Below, piece after piece: positions 26,435 through 35,155 of a DNA stretch of 64,000 nucleotides (position 1 is its first letter; every line of letters starts with the position of its first letter). The notes below the pieces were generated by a model, which ran no database searches, had not been told where the DNA came from, and saw only the letters and a list, made by a program, of their open reading frames with translations. Source of the DNA: Nosema muscidifuracis (lineage: Eukaryota > Microsporidia > Nosematidae); NCBI GenBank assembly GCA_028335825.1, contig JAIOKI010000002.1:434001-498000 (forward strand), given 5' to 3'. A program made the translations under genes and the position numbers.

Positions 26435-28984
26435 ATGGTTGACTTTCATATTAACAAAGTACATTCACTTATGGAGAACCAAAGAAATATCAGAAATATT
26501 TCTGTTATCGCACACGTAGATCATGGTAAGAGTACTCTTACTGATACACTCGTAATCAAAGCTAAGATCGTTTCTAAAGATTCTGGTGGTGGTAGATATA
26601 TGGATACTAGAAAAGATGAACAGGATAGAGGTATTACTATTAAAAGTACAGCTATATCTTTACATACCAAGTTAGATCAAGAAGTGATAGATGCTTACAC
26701 TAATAAAGGTGATACAAATGGTACAGAATTTTTAATTAATCTTATTGATTCACCTGGACATGTAGATTTTAGTAGTGAAGTCACTGCTGCTTTGAGAGTA
26801 ACAGATGGTGCTTTAGTAGTTGTAGATTGTGTTGAAGGTATTTGTGTACAAACAGAGACTGTATTGAATCAAGCTATGGAAGAGAGAATTATTCCTACAC
26901 TTGTACTTAATAAATTAGATAGAGCTATCTTGGAATTAGAATTTCCACAAGCTAAACTTGGAGAAAGTCTTAGAAGAAGATGTGAAGGATTTAATGCTAA
27001 ATTATCAGCTTTAGGTCACAATTTTAAGGTAGAATCTCTTCAACCAGAAAAAAATGAAATTTCTTTCTGTTCTGGTCTTCAAGGCTGGGGATTTACTTTA
27101 AGAACATTTGCCAGATTTTATTTAGATTTATTCAAACTTAGTGGATACGAAGGAGAAAAAAGATTATGTAATTTCTTATGGAGTATTAAAGTATCTTGTA
27201 CATCTTCAGATCCTTTTGATCCAGAGATGAAGCATATTAAGAAACCTAACCCAGAAATGTCACCTTTTGTTGTTTATGTTCTTAATCCAATTTATAAAGT
27301 TAGAGATCTTTGTAACGAAGGAAAAGTAGAAGAAATTAAGGAATATTTGAAAAAATTTAATGTTGATTTTAAGAATGTTGTTTTATCTGGTGAAGGTAAA
27401 GCATTATTTAAAATTGTTATGAGACAATGGCTTCCTGCTGCTGAATCTTTATTAGAACAAATTGTCTTGAAATTACCAAGTCCTATTCAATCACAAGCAT
27501 TTAGATTTGATCATTTATATGAAGGACCAGCTGATGATGAAATAGCTCAATCTATTAAGAGATGTGATCCTTCAGAAGATGCACCTGTTATGATGTATGT
27601 TTCTAAGATGGTACCCGGAAATGATAATAGATTTATTGCTTTTGGAAGAGTTTTATCAGGATCTATTCAACCAGGTATGAAAATAAGAGTACAAGAACCA
27701 GGATATTCTCCAGCTGTTACTACTAATGCTAATAAAGCTTTATGTCATAATAAAGCTGTATTAAGAACTGTTGTAATGATGGGAAGAAGTAATAAAGATA
27801 TTCCATCATGTCCTGCTGGTAATATAGTAGGTATAGTTGGAATTGATGATTGTCTTAAGAAAACTGGTACAATTACTAATTTAGAGAATGCTTATAATAT
27901 TAAGTCTATGAAATTTAGTGTATCACCTGTTGTTAAAGTAGCTGTAAATGCTAAGAGACCTGAAGATTTAGGTAAATTACAAGAAGGATTAAATAAATTA
28001 GCTCAATCAGATCCTTTATGTTTAGTAGAAAGAAATGATAAAGGACAATCTACTATAGCTTGTGCTGGTGCTCTTCATTTAGAAATTTGTTTAAAAGATT
28101 TAGAAGAATTATATGCTAAAGTACCAATCATTTATGATGAACCATTAGTAACTTATTTTGAAGGAGTAACTGAATCTGTCACTACACCAAAGATGACTAA
28201 ATCTGCTAATAAACACAATAGACTTTACATGACTGTAGAGCCTATGGATGAAGATTTGACCAATGCTTTGAAGGATGTAAAATCTGATAATCAAAAAATA
28301 CTGGCTGCTAATTTTAGAGAAATCTTAAATATTAACGAAGATTGGGTAAAGAAAATTTGGTCAATGGCTCCTGAATTGAGTCCAGAAAATATGTTAGTAG
28401 ATGGAACTAAAGGTATTTCTATTATAGGAGAAATTAAAGAACATGTAGCTTCTGGATTTAAGAATGCTTGTGGAGAAGGTCCTATGATTGGTGAAACTAT
28501 GAAAGGAGTAAGATTTGATCTTAAGGATGCTACTCTCCATGCTGATTCTATCCATAGAGGAATCAATCAGTTACTTCAACCTACCATTAAATTATGTAAG
28601 GGATTATTATTGGCTGCTTCCCCAATTTTATATGAGCCTATCTTTAAAGCTGATATTGTTACACCAGATGAATATTCAGGAACAGTAACTTCTATTTTAT
28701 GTGGAAAGAGAGGAATGATGGAAAGTTTTACTAGTTTACCAGGAAATACTACTACTGCTATAGAAGCTACTTTACCTGTAAGAGAATCATTTACTTTTAA
28801 TGAAGAATTAAAATCTGCTACTCAAGGTAAAGCAGGAGTTTCTCTTTCATTCTCTCATTATGCCATTTTACCAGGTTCTCTTACAGATGAAGGAAGTTTA
28901 ATGTCTAAGACTGTTACTCAAGTTCGTAATATTAAGAAGATGACTACATCATTGAACCCAGAAGATTGGTTTGACAGATTATAA
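26435..28984 (+). CDS. EEF2: translation elongation factor 2 (EF2)
   Basis: EF2 is the GTPase that drives ribosomal translocation. Domain I has AHVDHGKST, the RGITIKS switch I end, DSPGHVDF and NKLDRAI. At 849 residues it is full length. The diphthamide histidine is present at residue 707, but the loop reads SIHRGINQ instead of the near-universal AIHRGGGQ. The C-terminal end also departs from the usual pattern (ATQGKAGVSLSF where GGQAFPQ is normal). The tail DWFDRL is normal for EF2. CCCCC lies 6 bases before the ATG, supporting the start. The function call is secure; the changes near the tip of domain IV are unusual. Confidence 0.95.
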   Translation: MVDFHINKVHSLMENQRNIRNISVIAHVDHGKSTLTDTLVIKAKIVSKDSGGGRYMDTRKDEQDRGITIKSTAISLHTKLDQEVIDAYTNKGDTNGTEFLINLIDSPGHVDFSSEVTAALRVTDGALVVVDCVEGICVQTETVLNQAMEERIIPTLVLNKLDRAILELEFPQAKLGESLRRRCEGFNAKLSALGHNFKVESLQPEKNEISFCSGLQGWGFTLRTFARFYLDLFKLSGYEGEKRLCNFLWSIKVSCTSSDPFDPEMKHIKKPNPEMSPFVVYVLNPIYKVRDLCNEGKVEEIKEYLKKFNVDFKNVVLSGEGKALFKIVMRQWLPAAESLLEQIVLKLPSPIQSQAFRFDHLYEGPADDEIAQSIKRCDPSEDAPVMMYVSKMVPGNDNRFIAFGRVLSGSIQPGMKIRVQEPGYSPAVTTNANKALCHNKAVLRTVVMMGRSNKDIPSCPAGNIVGIVGIDDCLKKTGTITNLENAYNIKSMKFSVSPVVKVAVNAKRPEDLGKLQEGLNKLAQSDPLCLVERNDKGQSTIACAGALHLEICLKDLEELYAKVPIIYDEPLVTYFEGVTESVTTPKMTKSANKHNRLYMTVEPMDEDLTNALKDVKSDNQKILAANFREILNINEDWVKKIWSMAPELSPENMLVDGTKGISIIGEIKEHVASGFKNACGEGPMIGETMKGVRFDLKDATLHADSIHRGINQLLQPTIKLCKGLLLAASPILYEPIFKADIVTPDEYSGTVTSILCGKRGMMESFTSLPGNTTTAIEATLPVRESFTFNEELKSATQGKAGVSLSFSHYAILPGSLTDEGSLMSKTVTQVRNIKKMTTSLNPEDWFDRL

Positions 28985-29018
28985 TTAAATATAATCAATT
29001 TTTAAATTAATTTATACT

Positions 29019-29212
29019 TTTTTAATATAAAAATTTATTATTCATTTATGTTTTTTAATATAAAAATTTATTATTTATTTATGTTTTTTAATATAAAAAT
29101 TTATTATTTATTTATACTTTTTAATATAAAAATTTATTATTTATCGATCTTTTTCTGTGAATAATCCACTAAGAAATTCATATTTAGGTTTTTTAATATA
29201 AAAATTTATTAT
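29019..29212. repeat. 36-bp and 72-bp tandem repeats, including a copied gene end
   Basis: Several roughly 36-bp units (TTTTTAATATAAAAATTTAT-TATT) lead into a 71-bp block at 29118-29188. That block is repeated almost exactly at 29190-29260. The second copy is the stop codon and last 15 or so codons of the NC2-alpha gene plus flank, so the first copy is a duplicate of that gene's 3' end. Confidence 0.9.
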
Positions 29213-29497
29213 TTATCGATCTTTTTCTGTGAATAATCCACTAAGAAATTCATATTTAGGATTACTATCTATTACTGTTTTTATATGATCAACAGTAATT
29301 CTACTTACATTTCTTTTTTTAACTTCTTCATATGATAATTGTACAATATCCTTAAGAAATAATTCCAAGGCTTTACTAGTTATATATGGTACACTTACTC
29401 CCATTTTACCAACATCTTCATTAGACTGCATAATTTTCTTAAGACGGGCTGATGGGAATATTGATCTTAACTTTTTGGTATTATCTTTGGATTCCAT
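29213..29497 (-). CDS. BUR6: NC2-alpha / DRAP1 histone-fold transcription regulator
   Basis: NC2-alpha pairs with NC2-beta to bind TBP on promoters and block or stabilise pre-initiation complexes. The protein is a single histone fold: FPSARLKKIMQSNEDVGKM, VPYITSKALELFLKDIV, then RITVDHIKTVID and a tail FLSGLF that matches the FLKDLV of NC2-alpha. CHRAC/POLE4-type subunits are alternatives, but the tail favours NC2-alpha. The open frame reaches an ATG at 29512, but a CCC element lies between that and the ATG at 29497, as it does before many genes here. I therefore use 29497, giving 94 residues. Confidence 0.82.
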   Translation of the reverse strand: MESKDNTKKLRSIFPSARLKKIMQSNEDVGKMGVSVPYITSKALELFLKDIVQLSYEEVKKRNVSRITVDHIKTVIDSNPKYEFLSGLFTEKDR

Positions 29498-29506
29498 TTT
29501 TAGTGA

Positions 29507-29509
29507 GGG
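29507..29509 (-). promoter_or_regulatory. CCC element that decides the NC2-alpha start
   Basis: On the coding strand the sequence reads ATGCCCTCACTAAAAATGG. The CCC falls after the first ATG and 9 bases before the second, which argues for the downstream start at 29497. Confidence 0.65.
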
Positions 29510-29512
29510 CAT

Positions 29513-29899
29513 AAATGTTTATAAGAGGGAAAACAAAAAATAAATTTTAAGAAATAATATAACTTAAAAAAATATTGATTTTTAAAACTTAAAATATAAA
29601 AATTTGTCAATTACAATATTTTTATTCAATTATTATATTATATTATATTATAAGTCAATTATAATATTTTTATTCAATTATTATATTATATTATATTTTT
29701 AGTCAATTAAAATATTCTCAAATAATTATAAAATTTGTCAATTGTAATATTTTTATTCAATCATAATATTCTTAAATAATTATATTTAAAATTATCAAAT
29801 ACTTTTTAATATAATAAAAATTATTTGTATGATGTTTGTTTCAAATATTTCAGTTAATTTTTTAGAAGATTTAAAAATCTTTTTTTTATAAATTGACCC
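29513..29899. repeat. spacer with AATATTTTTATTCAATTAT repeats
   Basis: Between about 29600 and 29790 the unit GTCAATTATAATATTTTTAT and ATTATATTATAT runs recur three to four times. No gene is seen. The last bases carry the CCC element of the next gene. Confidence 0.6.
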
Positions 29900-30280
29900 A
29901 TGCCAGAGGTAGAAGAACGAGTATACAATGTAGTAAAAAAATCAACAATATTCACATCAATAGCAAATTTAATAGACGAAGAATCTTTAAAAGAAGTAGC
30001 TATAAATGTAGAGAAAATTCTTAGAACTTCCAGTAACGAGTTTGATATTAAACAAGATTCCATAGCAGAATATTTACAAGATTTTTTAGAAGATAGAAAT
30101 ATAGAAATCGAATCAAGTGATGCTGAATCATTTGCTAATGTTCTCGTATGGATACATGAAGAATTCTTGATGAATGATAATGTTATGTACAATAAGATAA
30201 TGAATATCAAATCACAAGATTCATCTATTGATTATTTATCATCTGAAGATTGTGAGGATTATGAAGAAATTGAGCATTAA
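29900..30280 (+). CDS. small acidic protein, possibly TSR2-like
   Basis: This is a 126-residue acidic, probably helical protein. The segment from DIKQDSIAEYLQDFLEDRNI to VLVWIHEEFLMND loosely follows the TSR2 pattern, in which a helix pair carries a short acidic insert and ends in a W/Y-rich helix. TSR2 escorts eS26 and helps pre-rRNA processing. The typical Trp-rich N-terminal part of TSR2 is not evident, so the call is weak. CCC immediately precedes the ATG (TTGACCCATG), which supports a real gene. The acidic tail (about 105-126) also fits an escort-type chaperone. Confidence 0.4.
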   Translation: MPEVEERVYNVVKKSTIFTSIANLIDEESLKEVAINVEKILRTSSNEFDIKQDSIAEYLQDFLEDRNIEIESSDAESFANVLVWIHEEFLMNDNVMYNKIMNIKSQDSSIDYLSSEDCEDYEEIEH

Positions 30281-30406
30281 ATTATATTCTTATTATTAAA
30301 TTAATTTATGCTTGGGAAAGATTTTATGTATTAATTTATCATTCTTTTATATAAAAAAGTTGAACTTAAAAATTTATTCATTTTTAACCTTAATAAATGA
30401 ACATTT

Positions 30407-30600
30407 TATAATAAAATAGCTTTATCTATCAAAACATTTTGTAATAAAAAAGCTTTAGCTATCAAAACATTTTGTAATAAAAAAGCTTTATCTATTAAAA
30501 CATTTTATATTTTTATTTATGTACTACCATTTTTAAATAAAAAAGCTTTAGCTATTAAAACATTTTATAATAAAATAGCTTTGTCTAGTTAAAAGAATTT
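30407..30600. repeat. about 32-bp tandem repeats with AAAGCTTT cores
   Basis: Five imperfect units (AAAAAGCTTTAGCTATCAAA plus ACATTTTGTAAT) lie directly upstream of the SF3B2 gene. No ORF is present. Confidence 0.7.
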
Positions 30601-30631
30601 TATATTTTTATTTATGCATATAAAATCTCAT

Positions 30632-30636
30632 CCCCC
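30632..30636 (+). promoter_or_regulatory. CCCCC element that decides the SF3B2 start
   Basis: CCCCCTTCT directly precedes the ATG at 30641 and follows the in-frame ATG at 30614. In this window such elements lie before the start codon, so the second ATG is the likely start. Confidence 0.65.
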
Positions 30637-30640
30637 TTCT

Positions 30641-31807
30641 ATGCGGAAGGAAGATATACCAAAAGATTATATTTTTATTTATAAAGATAATAAAGATAAA
30701 ATGAATAAAAAAACTAAAAAAAAGTTATATAGAGAAATACAATATAATAAATTAAAAAAAGAATCTTTATATCCTCATCTTTTAGAAATTGAGGATGTAA
30801 AATGTAAAGACCCAATTTATTATACAAATTTAAAAAATGTTTATAAAACTGTTCCTGTTATAAAAAGATGGAAAAATAAACAAATATTTCCTATAAATTA
30901 TAAAAAGAAAGAATACACCATACCAACATGCATAATTAACACAGGATTGGATCTTTTACGACATAACATCATACAAATAAAAAAGAACCAGTCTGAAAAA
31001 ACAAGCTATTTAGAAAAAATATTTCCGAAAATTGGTAAATCATCAATTAATCCACAAAAACTTTATGAATGTTTTCATAAAAATCCACCTTCTCCTTTTT
31101 TATATGAATATGGGGATGTATTCGATTTTACATGGGAACATGAACGGAAAAGATATTTGCCTGGTGTGATAAACGATGAGCTTAAGAAAGTTCTTGGCAT
31201 GAATGAATTTTCACCATTTCCTTGGTTATTTAAAATGCAGAAAATAGGGATTCCTCCATCATATCCTAATATAAAAATTCCAGGGGTTAATGCAGCAATT
31301 CCTCCCGGGTGTAAATATGGATACGAACCTAATGGATGGGGAAGACCATTAAGTAATTTTTTAATTGAAGATAAAGATGAATATATTTTTAATTTAGAAA
31401 ATCAATACACAGATATCAAACCTATAATTAAAAAAGATAATGAAACAGGTATGAAAGATGATAAAACAATTAGGAAAGATAATCAAGTAACAAGTATAAA
31501 AAATGATGAAACAATTATGAAAGATCAAGAAACAAGTATGAAAGATGATAAAACAATTAGGAAAGATAATGAAACAAGTATGAAATATGATGAAACAATT
31601 ATGAAAGATCATGAAACAAGTATGAAAAATGATGAATTATTAATTAAAAAAGTCAAAGTTAACGAGACCCTTCCTTTAGAAAATTTAAAGAACGTTTCAA
31701 TTGAATCAGAAAAAAAAGTGAAAGATAACGTTAAAAACACTATTGAAATTAAAAAATCGACGAAAAAGAAAAAAGATGCGAAATCTAAGCTTAGACAAAA
31801 ATTTTAA
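30641..31807 (+). CDS. CUS1: splicing factor SF3b subunit 2 (CUS1/SAP145)
   Basis: SF3B2 is part of the SF3b complex of U2 snRNP and helps fix U2 on the branch site. The DUF382 block is present (VPVIKRWKNKQIFPINYKKK, then IINTGLDLLRHNI and PKIGKSSINPQKLYECF). The PSP domain follows with PFPWLFKMQKIGIPPSYPNI, KIPGVNAAIPPGCKYGY and NGWGRPL. The C-terminal 140 residues are low complexity, with repeated MKDDKTIRKDNETS-like units. An ATG at 30614 is in frame, but CCCCC at 30632-30636 lies just before the ATG at 30641, so I choose the latter (388 residues). Its presence means the organism should keep a working spliceosome. Confidence 0.93.
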   Translation: MRKEDIPKDYIFIYKDNKDKMNKKTKKKLYREIQYNKLKKESLYPHLLEIEDVKCKDPIYYTNLKNVYKTVPVIKRWKNKQIFPINYKKKEYTIPTCIINTGLDLLRHNIIQIKKNQSEKTSYLEKIFPKIGKSSINPQKLYECFHKNPPSPFLYEYGDVFDFTWEHERKRYLPGVINDELKKVLGMNEFSPFPWLFKMQKIGIPPSYPNIKIPGVNAAIPPGCKYGYEPNGWGRPLSNFLIEDKDEYIFNLENQYTDIKPIIKKDNETGMKDDKTIRKDNQVTSIKNDETIMKDQETSMKDDKTIRKDNETSMKYDETIMKDHETSMKNDELLIKKVKVNETLPLENLKNVSIESEKKVKDNVKNTIEIKKSTKKKKDAKSKLRQKF

Positions 31808-31863
31808 TCTAATCTATAATTAGTCATTGAAATTAAATATAATAAATTAAAATATTATTTTTT

Positions 31864-32805
31864 ATGCAATTCTATTATAAAATAAAATTTTACTTTATGC
31901 AAATGGAAAAGTATAAATTTCTTGAAAAATTAGGACGAGGTTCACATGGTACAGTATATTTATTAGAAAATGTAACTAATAAATCTAGAAAAGTAGTATG
32001 TAAATCTGTAGTCGAAAAACATTTAAAACATGCACAAAAAGAAGTACTCATTTTAAGCAAGTTATGTCATAAAAGAATAATCAAATTAGAAGAATTTATT
32101 CAAGCAAAAGGATCAAGTTTTATTATTTTAGAATATGCTAATCGTGGAACTTTAGATACAGTAATATCTTTTTTTATTCATAAAAATAGAAAAGCAACTG
32201 ATTTTTTATTATGGTCAATATTCTCACAAATATCAGAAGGACTTGAATATCTACATAGTAAAAATATAATACATAGAGATATTAAGCCGAGTAACATTCT
32301 TATTAATTCAATTCATTCTAGTAATAATGAAGAAATACTTGAATTTAAGATATGTGATTTTAGTCTTTCGTATCAACTGAGTGATGAAGATGAATATATA
32401 GAAAGTTCTATAGTAGGAACACCATTTTATATGGCACCAGAAATAGTATCAAAAACCAAGTATAATAATACAGTCGATATGTGGGGACTTGGAGTTACAA
32501 TGTATGAAGTTAGTTCTTTAAGTAAACCTTTTCAAGGTGAAAACCGTACAGAATTATACAAACAGATTAAAAAAGCGAATGTTAAAAAAGGATTTATAAA
32601 CGATAAAAATTTAGAAGATTTGGTATTAAAATGTTTATCAAAGACGAATCGACCATCATCGTCTCAAGTATCAAATAATATATGTGTAAAATTACATCTT
32701 GCTATGCTAGATATCAAAATTAAAGATATTAAAATTGATGACTTAGAAAATAAATTAAAAAATCTAGAAGATAAATTAAACTGGCCACCTACTCCAAATA
32801 AATAA
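31864..32805 (+). CDS. NEK-like serine/threonine protein kinase
   Basis: This is a complete kinase domain: GRGSHGTVY glycine loop, VVCKSV with the lysine, HRDIKPSN catalytic loop, GTPFYMAPE activation segment and MWGLGVTMYE. The overall layout (short N-terminus, LEKLGRGS-start, helical tail after the domain) is most like the NIMA/NEK group. The DFG motif reads DFS, with the metal-binding Asp kept and Gly changed to Ser. The last 40 residues form a Lys/Asp/Leu-rich probable coiled coil. The frame opens at 31864, but ATGs at 31897 and 31903 also fit; the last gives the usual MEKYKFLEKLGRG start. No CCC element helps to decide. Confidence 0.85.
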   Translation: MQFYYKIKFYFMQMEKYKFLEKLGRGSHGTVYLLENVTNKSRKVVCKSVVEKHLKHAQKEVLILSKLCHKRIIKLEEFIQAKGSSFIILEYANRGTLDTVISFFIHKNRKATDFLLWSIFSQISEGLEYLHSKNIIHRDIKPSNILINSIHSSNNEEILEFKICDFSLSYQLSDEDEYIESSIVGTPFYMAPEIVSKTKYNNTVDMWGLGVTMYEVSSLSKPFQGENRTELYKQIKKANVKKGFINDKNLEDLVLKCLSKTNRPSSSQVSNNICVKLHLAMLDIKIKDIKIDDLENKLKNLEDKLNWPPTPNK

Positions 32806-32913
32806 TTTAATACGAAAAATTCTTTTAAACTTATTGTTAGTAAACTGATCAATAAAATTATCATCAATGAAACAAGTTTTAAAAAGTTTATAAACAATAT
32901 TTTTTATATAAAC

Positions 32914-33201
32914 ATGATGATTGAAGAGTTTTTTGCAGGTATTACCAAGATCTTTACAGATTTTACTTCAGCAATGTATACATTGTTATTTGTAATTACA
33001 GTAGTGATTATAATTCTCGCTATAGTTATGCTTTCTAGACCAACAGAAGGGGATAGTTTTGAAAGAAGACTGCGTGAAGATAGATTGTTAAGAGAGGAAG
33101 ATGAAAGACAAAGAAGATTAATGAGAGAAAGAGAAGAACGTGAAGAGAGAGAAAAAAAAGAAAAAGCTGAGAAAGAAAAAAAAGAAAAAGAAGGAAAATG
33201 A
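32914..33201 (+). CDS. small single-pass membrane protein with charged tail
   Basis: The 95-residue protein is unrecognised. A strong transmembrane segment (about 21-43, LLFVITVVIIILAIVML) is followed by an Arg/Glu/Lys-rich probable coiled coil to the end (RRLREDRLLREEDERQRRL and so on). It could sit in the ER or another membrane with the tail in the cytosol. It converges on TRM8 with only 4 bases between the stop codons, so their 3' UTRs must overlap. Confidence 0.55.
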   Translation: MMIEEFFAGITKIFTDFTSAMYTLLFVITVVIIILAIVMLSRPTEGDSFERRLREDRLLREEDERQRRLMREREEREEREKKEKAEKEKKEKEGK

Positions 33202-33205
33202 TGAA

Positions 33206-33871
33206 TTAAAAATTGTATTTTTTGAAAATAGTAGCAAATGTTGCTCCAGTTTTTACACCGGCTCTTAATGCCTCATCAGTATTTTTATAAGTTAATTCAT
33301 AGCATTTGTCTTCTTTTATTTCAGAATCGGTGAGTTGTTCAAACAAGCCAGATTCTTTAATAATTTCTACCATGTCATTAAATAAATTTTCTACATCAGT
33401 TGATATGTATAATCTTCCATTATCTTGTAAAAGATATTCATAAATATTAATAGTTTGTCTGCATACAACTCTTCCTTTCTGTTTTCTTTTTTTGAAATGT
33501 GGATCAGGAAACAAAATAAAAATTTTCTCTAAGGATTTCTTCATAAATATATTTGGTAAGAAAAGAAGTGCATTAGTCTTCATTATAGATACATTATCAA
33601 GATGATTTTCATTTATTTTAGCTTTTACGTATTCATAGACTTTATCCCTGATTTCAAGACCTAGTACGTTAATATTTTCATTCTTGGACAATTCCATAAT
33701 AAATTTACCATATCCACATCCAATATCAAGATATGAAGGACATTTGCCATTTATAAAATATTCTTTCCAGTCTAATTCAAAAGGAGACACAGGTATTGTA
33801 ATATCAATATCTTTAAAAGGATTGGAATGTGCACGTTGTCTATAATTTCTTTTTGATATTTTTTCTGACAT
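33206..33871 (-). CDS. TRM8: tRNA (guanine-N7)-methyltransferase TRM8
   Basis: TRM8 (METTL1) makes m7G46 in tRNA variable loops, with the WD40 partner TRM82. The SAM site DIGCGYGKF and acidic end GLEIRDKV are present. So is the family-specific FPDPHFKKRKQKGRVV motif, followed by GRLYISTDVENL. The N-terminal RQRAHSNPF is also typical. At 221 residues it is slightly shorter than yeast (286). A GGG element lies 1 base before the ATG on the coding strand. TRM82 was not found here. Confidence 0.94.
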   Translation of the reverse strand: MSEKISKRNYRQRAHSNPFKDIDITIPVSPFELDWKEYFINGKCPSYLDIGCGYGKFIMELSKNENINVLGLEIRDKVYEYVKAKINENHLDNVSIMKTNALLFLPNIFMKKSLEKIFILFPDPHFKKRKQKGRVVCRQTINIYEYLLQDNGRLYISTDVENLFNDMVEIIKESGLFEQLTDSEIKEDKCYELTYKNTDEALRAGVKTGATFATIFKKYNF

Positions 33872-33906
33872 ACCCTTTAAATATAAAAAATTTCGAATTT
33901 AATTAT

Positions 33907-34911
33907 TTAATGTTTTTGTATAAAATCATCGCAACATAAAGATTTTTGTATTTCAACACAAGTTCCATCAACCAAAAATCCCGTCTGACCATAATAAGAA
34001 TTTGGAGTGTCAATCTGAATATTTACTACGTCAATTTCATATTTTTCAGTTACAATTTTTTGTATTCGTTTTAGAAGAGCTTCGTAATCATTTATTAAAA
34101 GATCATCTGCTAATACATTTATCATTATAGCATTTCTATTAGTGGATAATGCCCATATATAAATTTCAAGAATTTTATAAATATTTTCTATCTCAACGAT
34201 ATCATTTTTAACATCTTCGATTTGAATATCTTTGGGAGTTCCCTCCGCTAAAATGTAGAATCCATCTCTAATTATGTATATAGTAGAACCAAGAACAATC
34301 AAAGAAAAAGAAACAGTACAAAGAACATCAAATATTATTCTATTAGGATAAAAATATGTAAATACTCCTGCTATAATAACTCCAACTGATTGAATAAGAT
34401 CACCTATTATATGAATATATGTGGCTCTTATATTTAGATTCTTGTGTTTAAGTTGATGATTATAGTCATCATAATGAAGAACGTAAATTGCAAGAAGATT
34501 TACGAAAAATCCTACGACTGCTATTCCGAAAAACATACCTCCATCTATTTCTTTAGGATGAACTACCTTATGAATTGATTCTATCAATAAATATCCTACA
34601 GATATCCATATAAGTCCTATTGAAATTAATGATCCTATTATTTCAATTCGATGGTATCCAAAAGTCATTTTGGAATTTGCCATCTTTTTCGACCAATGTA
34701 AAGCACCGAGACTCACAGCGAATCCCATAATATCAACAAGAAGATGTAATGAATCTGCTAATAAAGACAAGCTATTTGTTTTGTAATGTCCCCATAATTC
34801 TAGCATCATAAATATTCCTATTATAATTGAAACCTTAATTATTTTAGATATATCTGCATCATTAGAACATGTGAGGTGTGTACATGCAGTTGTGTGTTTT
34901 TTATCATTCAT
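33907..34911 (-). CDS. cation diffusion facilitator (zinc) transporter
   Basis: CDF proteins export Zn2+ or related metals from the cytosol in exchange for protons. Six transmembrane helices are visible. The metal site is complete: LADSLHLLVD in helix 2 and HIIGDLIQS in helix 5 give the two His/Asp pairs typical of zinc-type members. The His-rich loop of many ZnT/ZRC1 proteins is almost absent (HYDDYNHQLKHK). A cytosolic C-terminal domain follows (IEDVKNDIVEIENIYKILEI). The 334-residue length is normal. No CCC/GGG element was seen before the ATG. Confidence 0.92.
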   Translation of the reverse strand: MNDKKHTTACTHLTCSNDADISKIIKVSIIIGIFMMLELWGHYKTNSLSLLADSLHLLVDIMGFAVSLGALHWSKKMANSKMTFGYHRIEIIGSLISIGLIWISVGYLLIESIHKVVHPKEIDGGMFFGIAVVGFFVNLLAIYVLHYDDYNHQLKHKNLNIRATYIHIIGDLIQSVGVIIAGVFTYFYPNRIIFDVLCTVSFSLIVLGSTIYIIRDGFYILAEGTPKDIQIEDVKNDIVEIENIYKILEIYIWALSTNRNAIMINVLADDLLINDYEALLKRIQKIVTEKYEIDVVNIQIDTPNSYYGQTGFLVDGTCVEIQKSLCCDDFIQKH

Positions 34912-35155
34912 TTGTTTTTAAATTAAAATTTTATTTAAAACTTTCTCAAACGTTTATTTTGGTGAAATCATATAAGAAGTTTGAGAATTATATGAAACAT
35001 AAAAAATATATTAGTAATTTTTAAATATAAAAATTTAAAATGATGGCAATTTAATTTTACACTATTTTGATGCTCAATAATAAATTCAAAAAAGAAGTTT
35101 GTAACGATCACAATTCGACTCTAATTTTTTTTGCCGTACAGTAATAAATTTCATC

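Noticed and set aside
30407-30600. CRISPR-like array because of regular units of about 32 bp
   Set aside because: The units are contiguous degenerate tandem repeats without unique spacers, in a eukaryotic genome.
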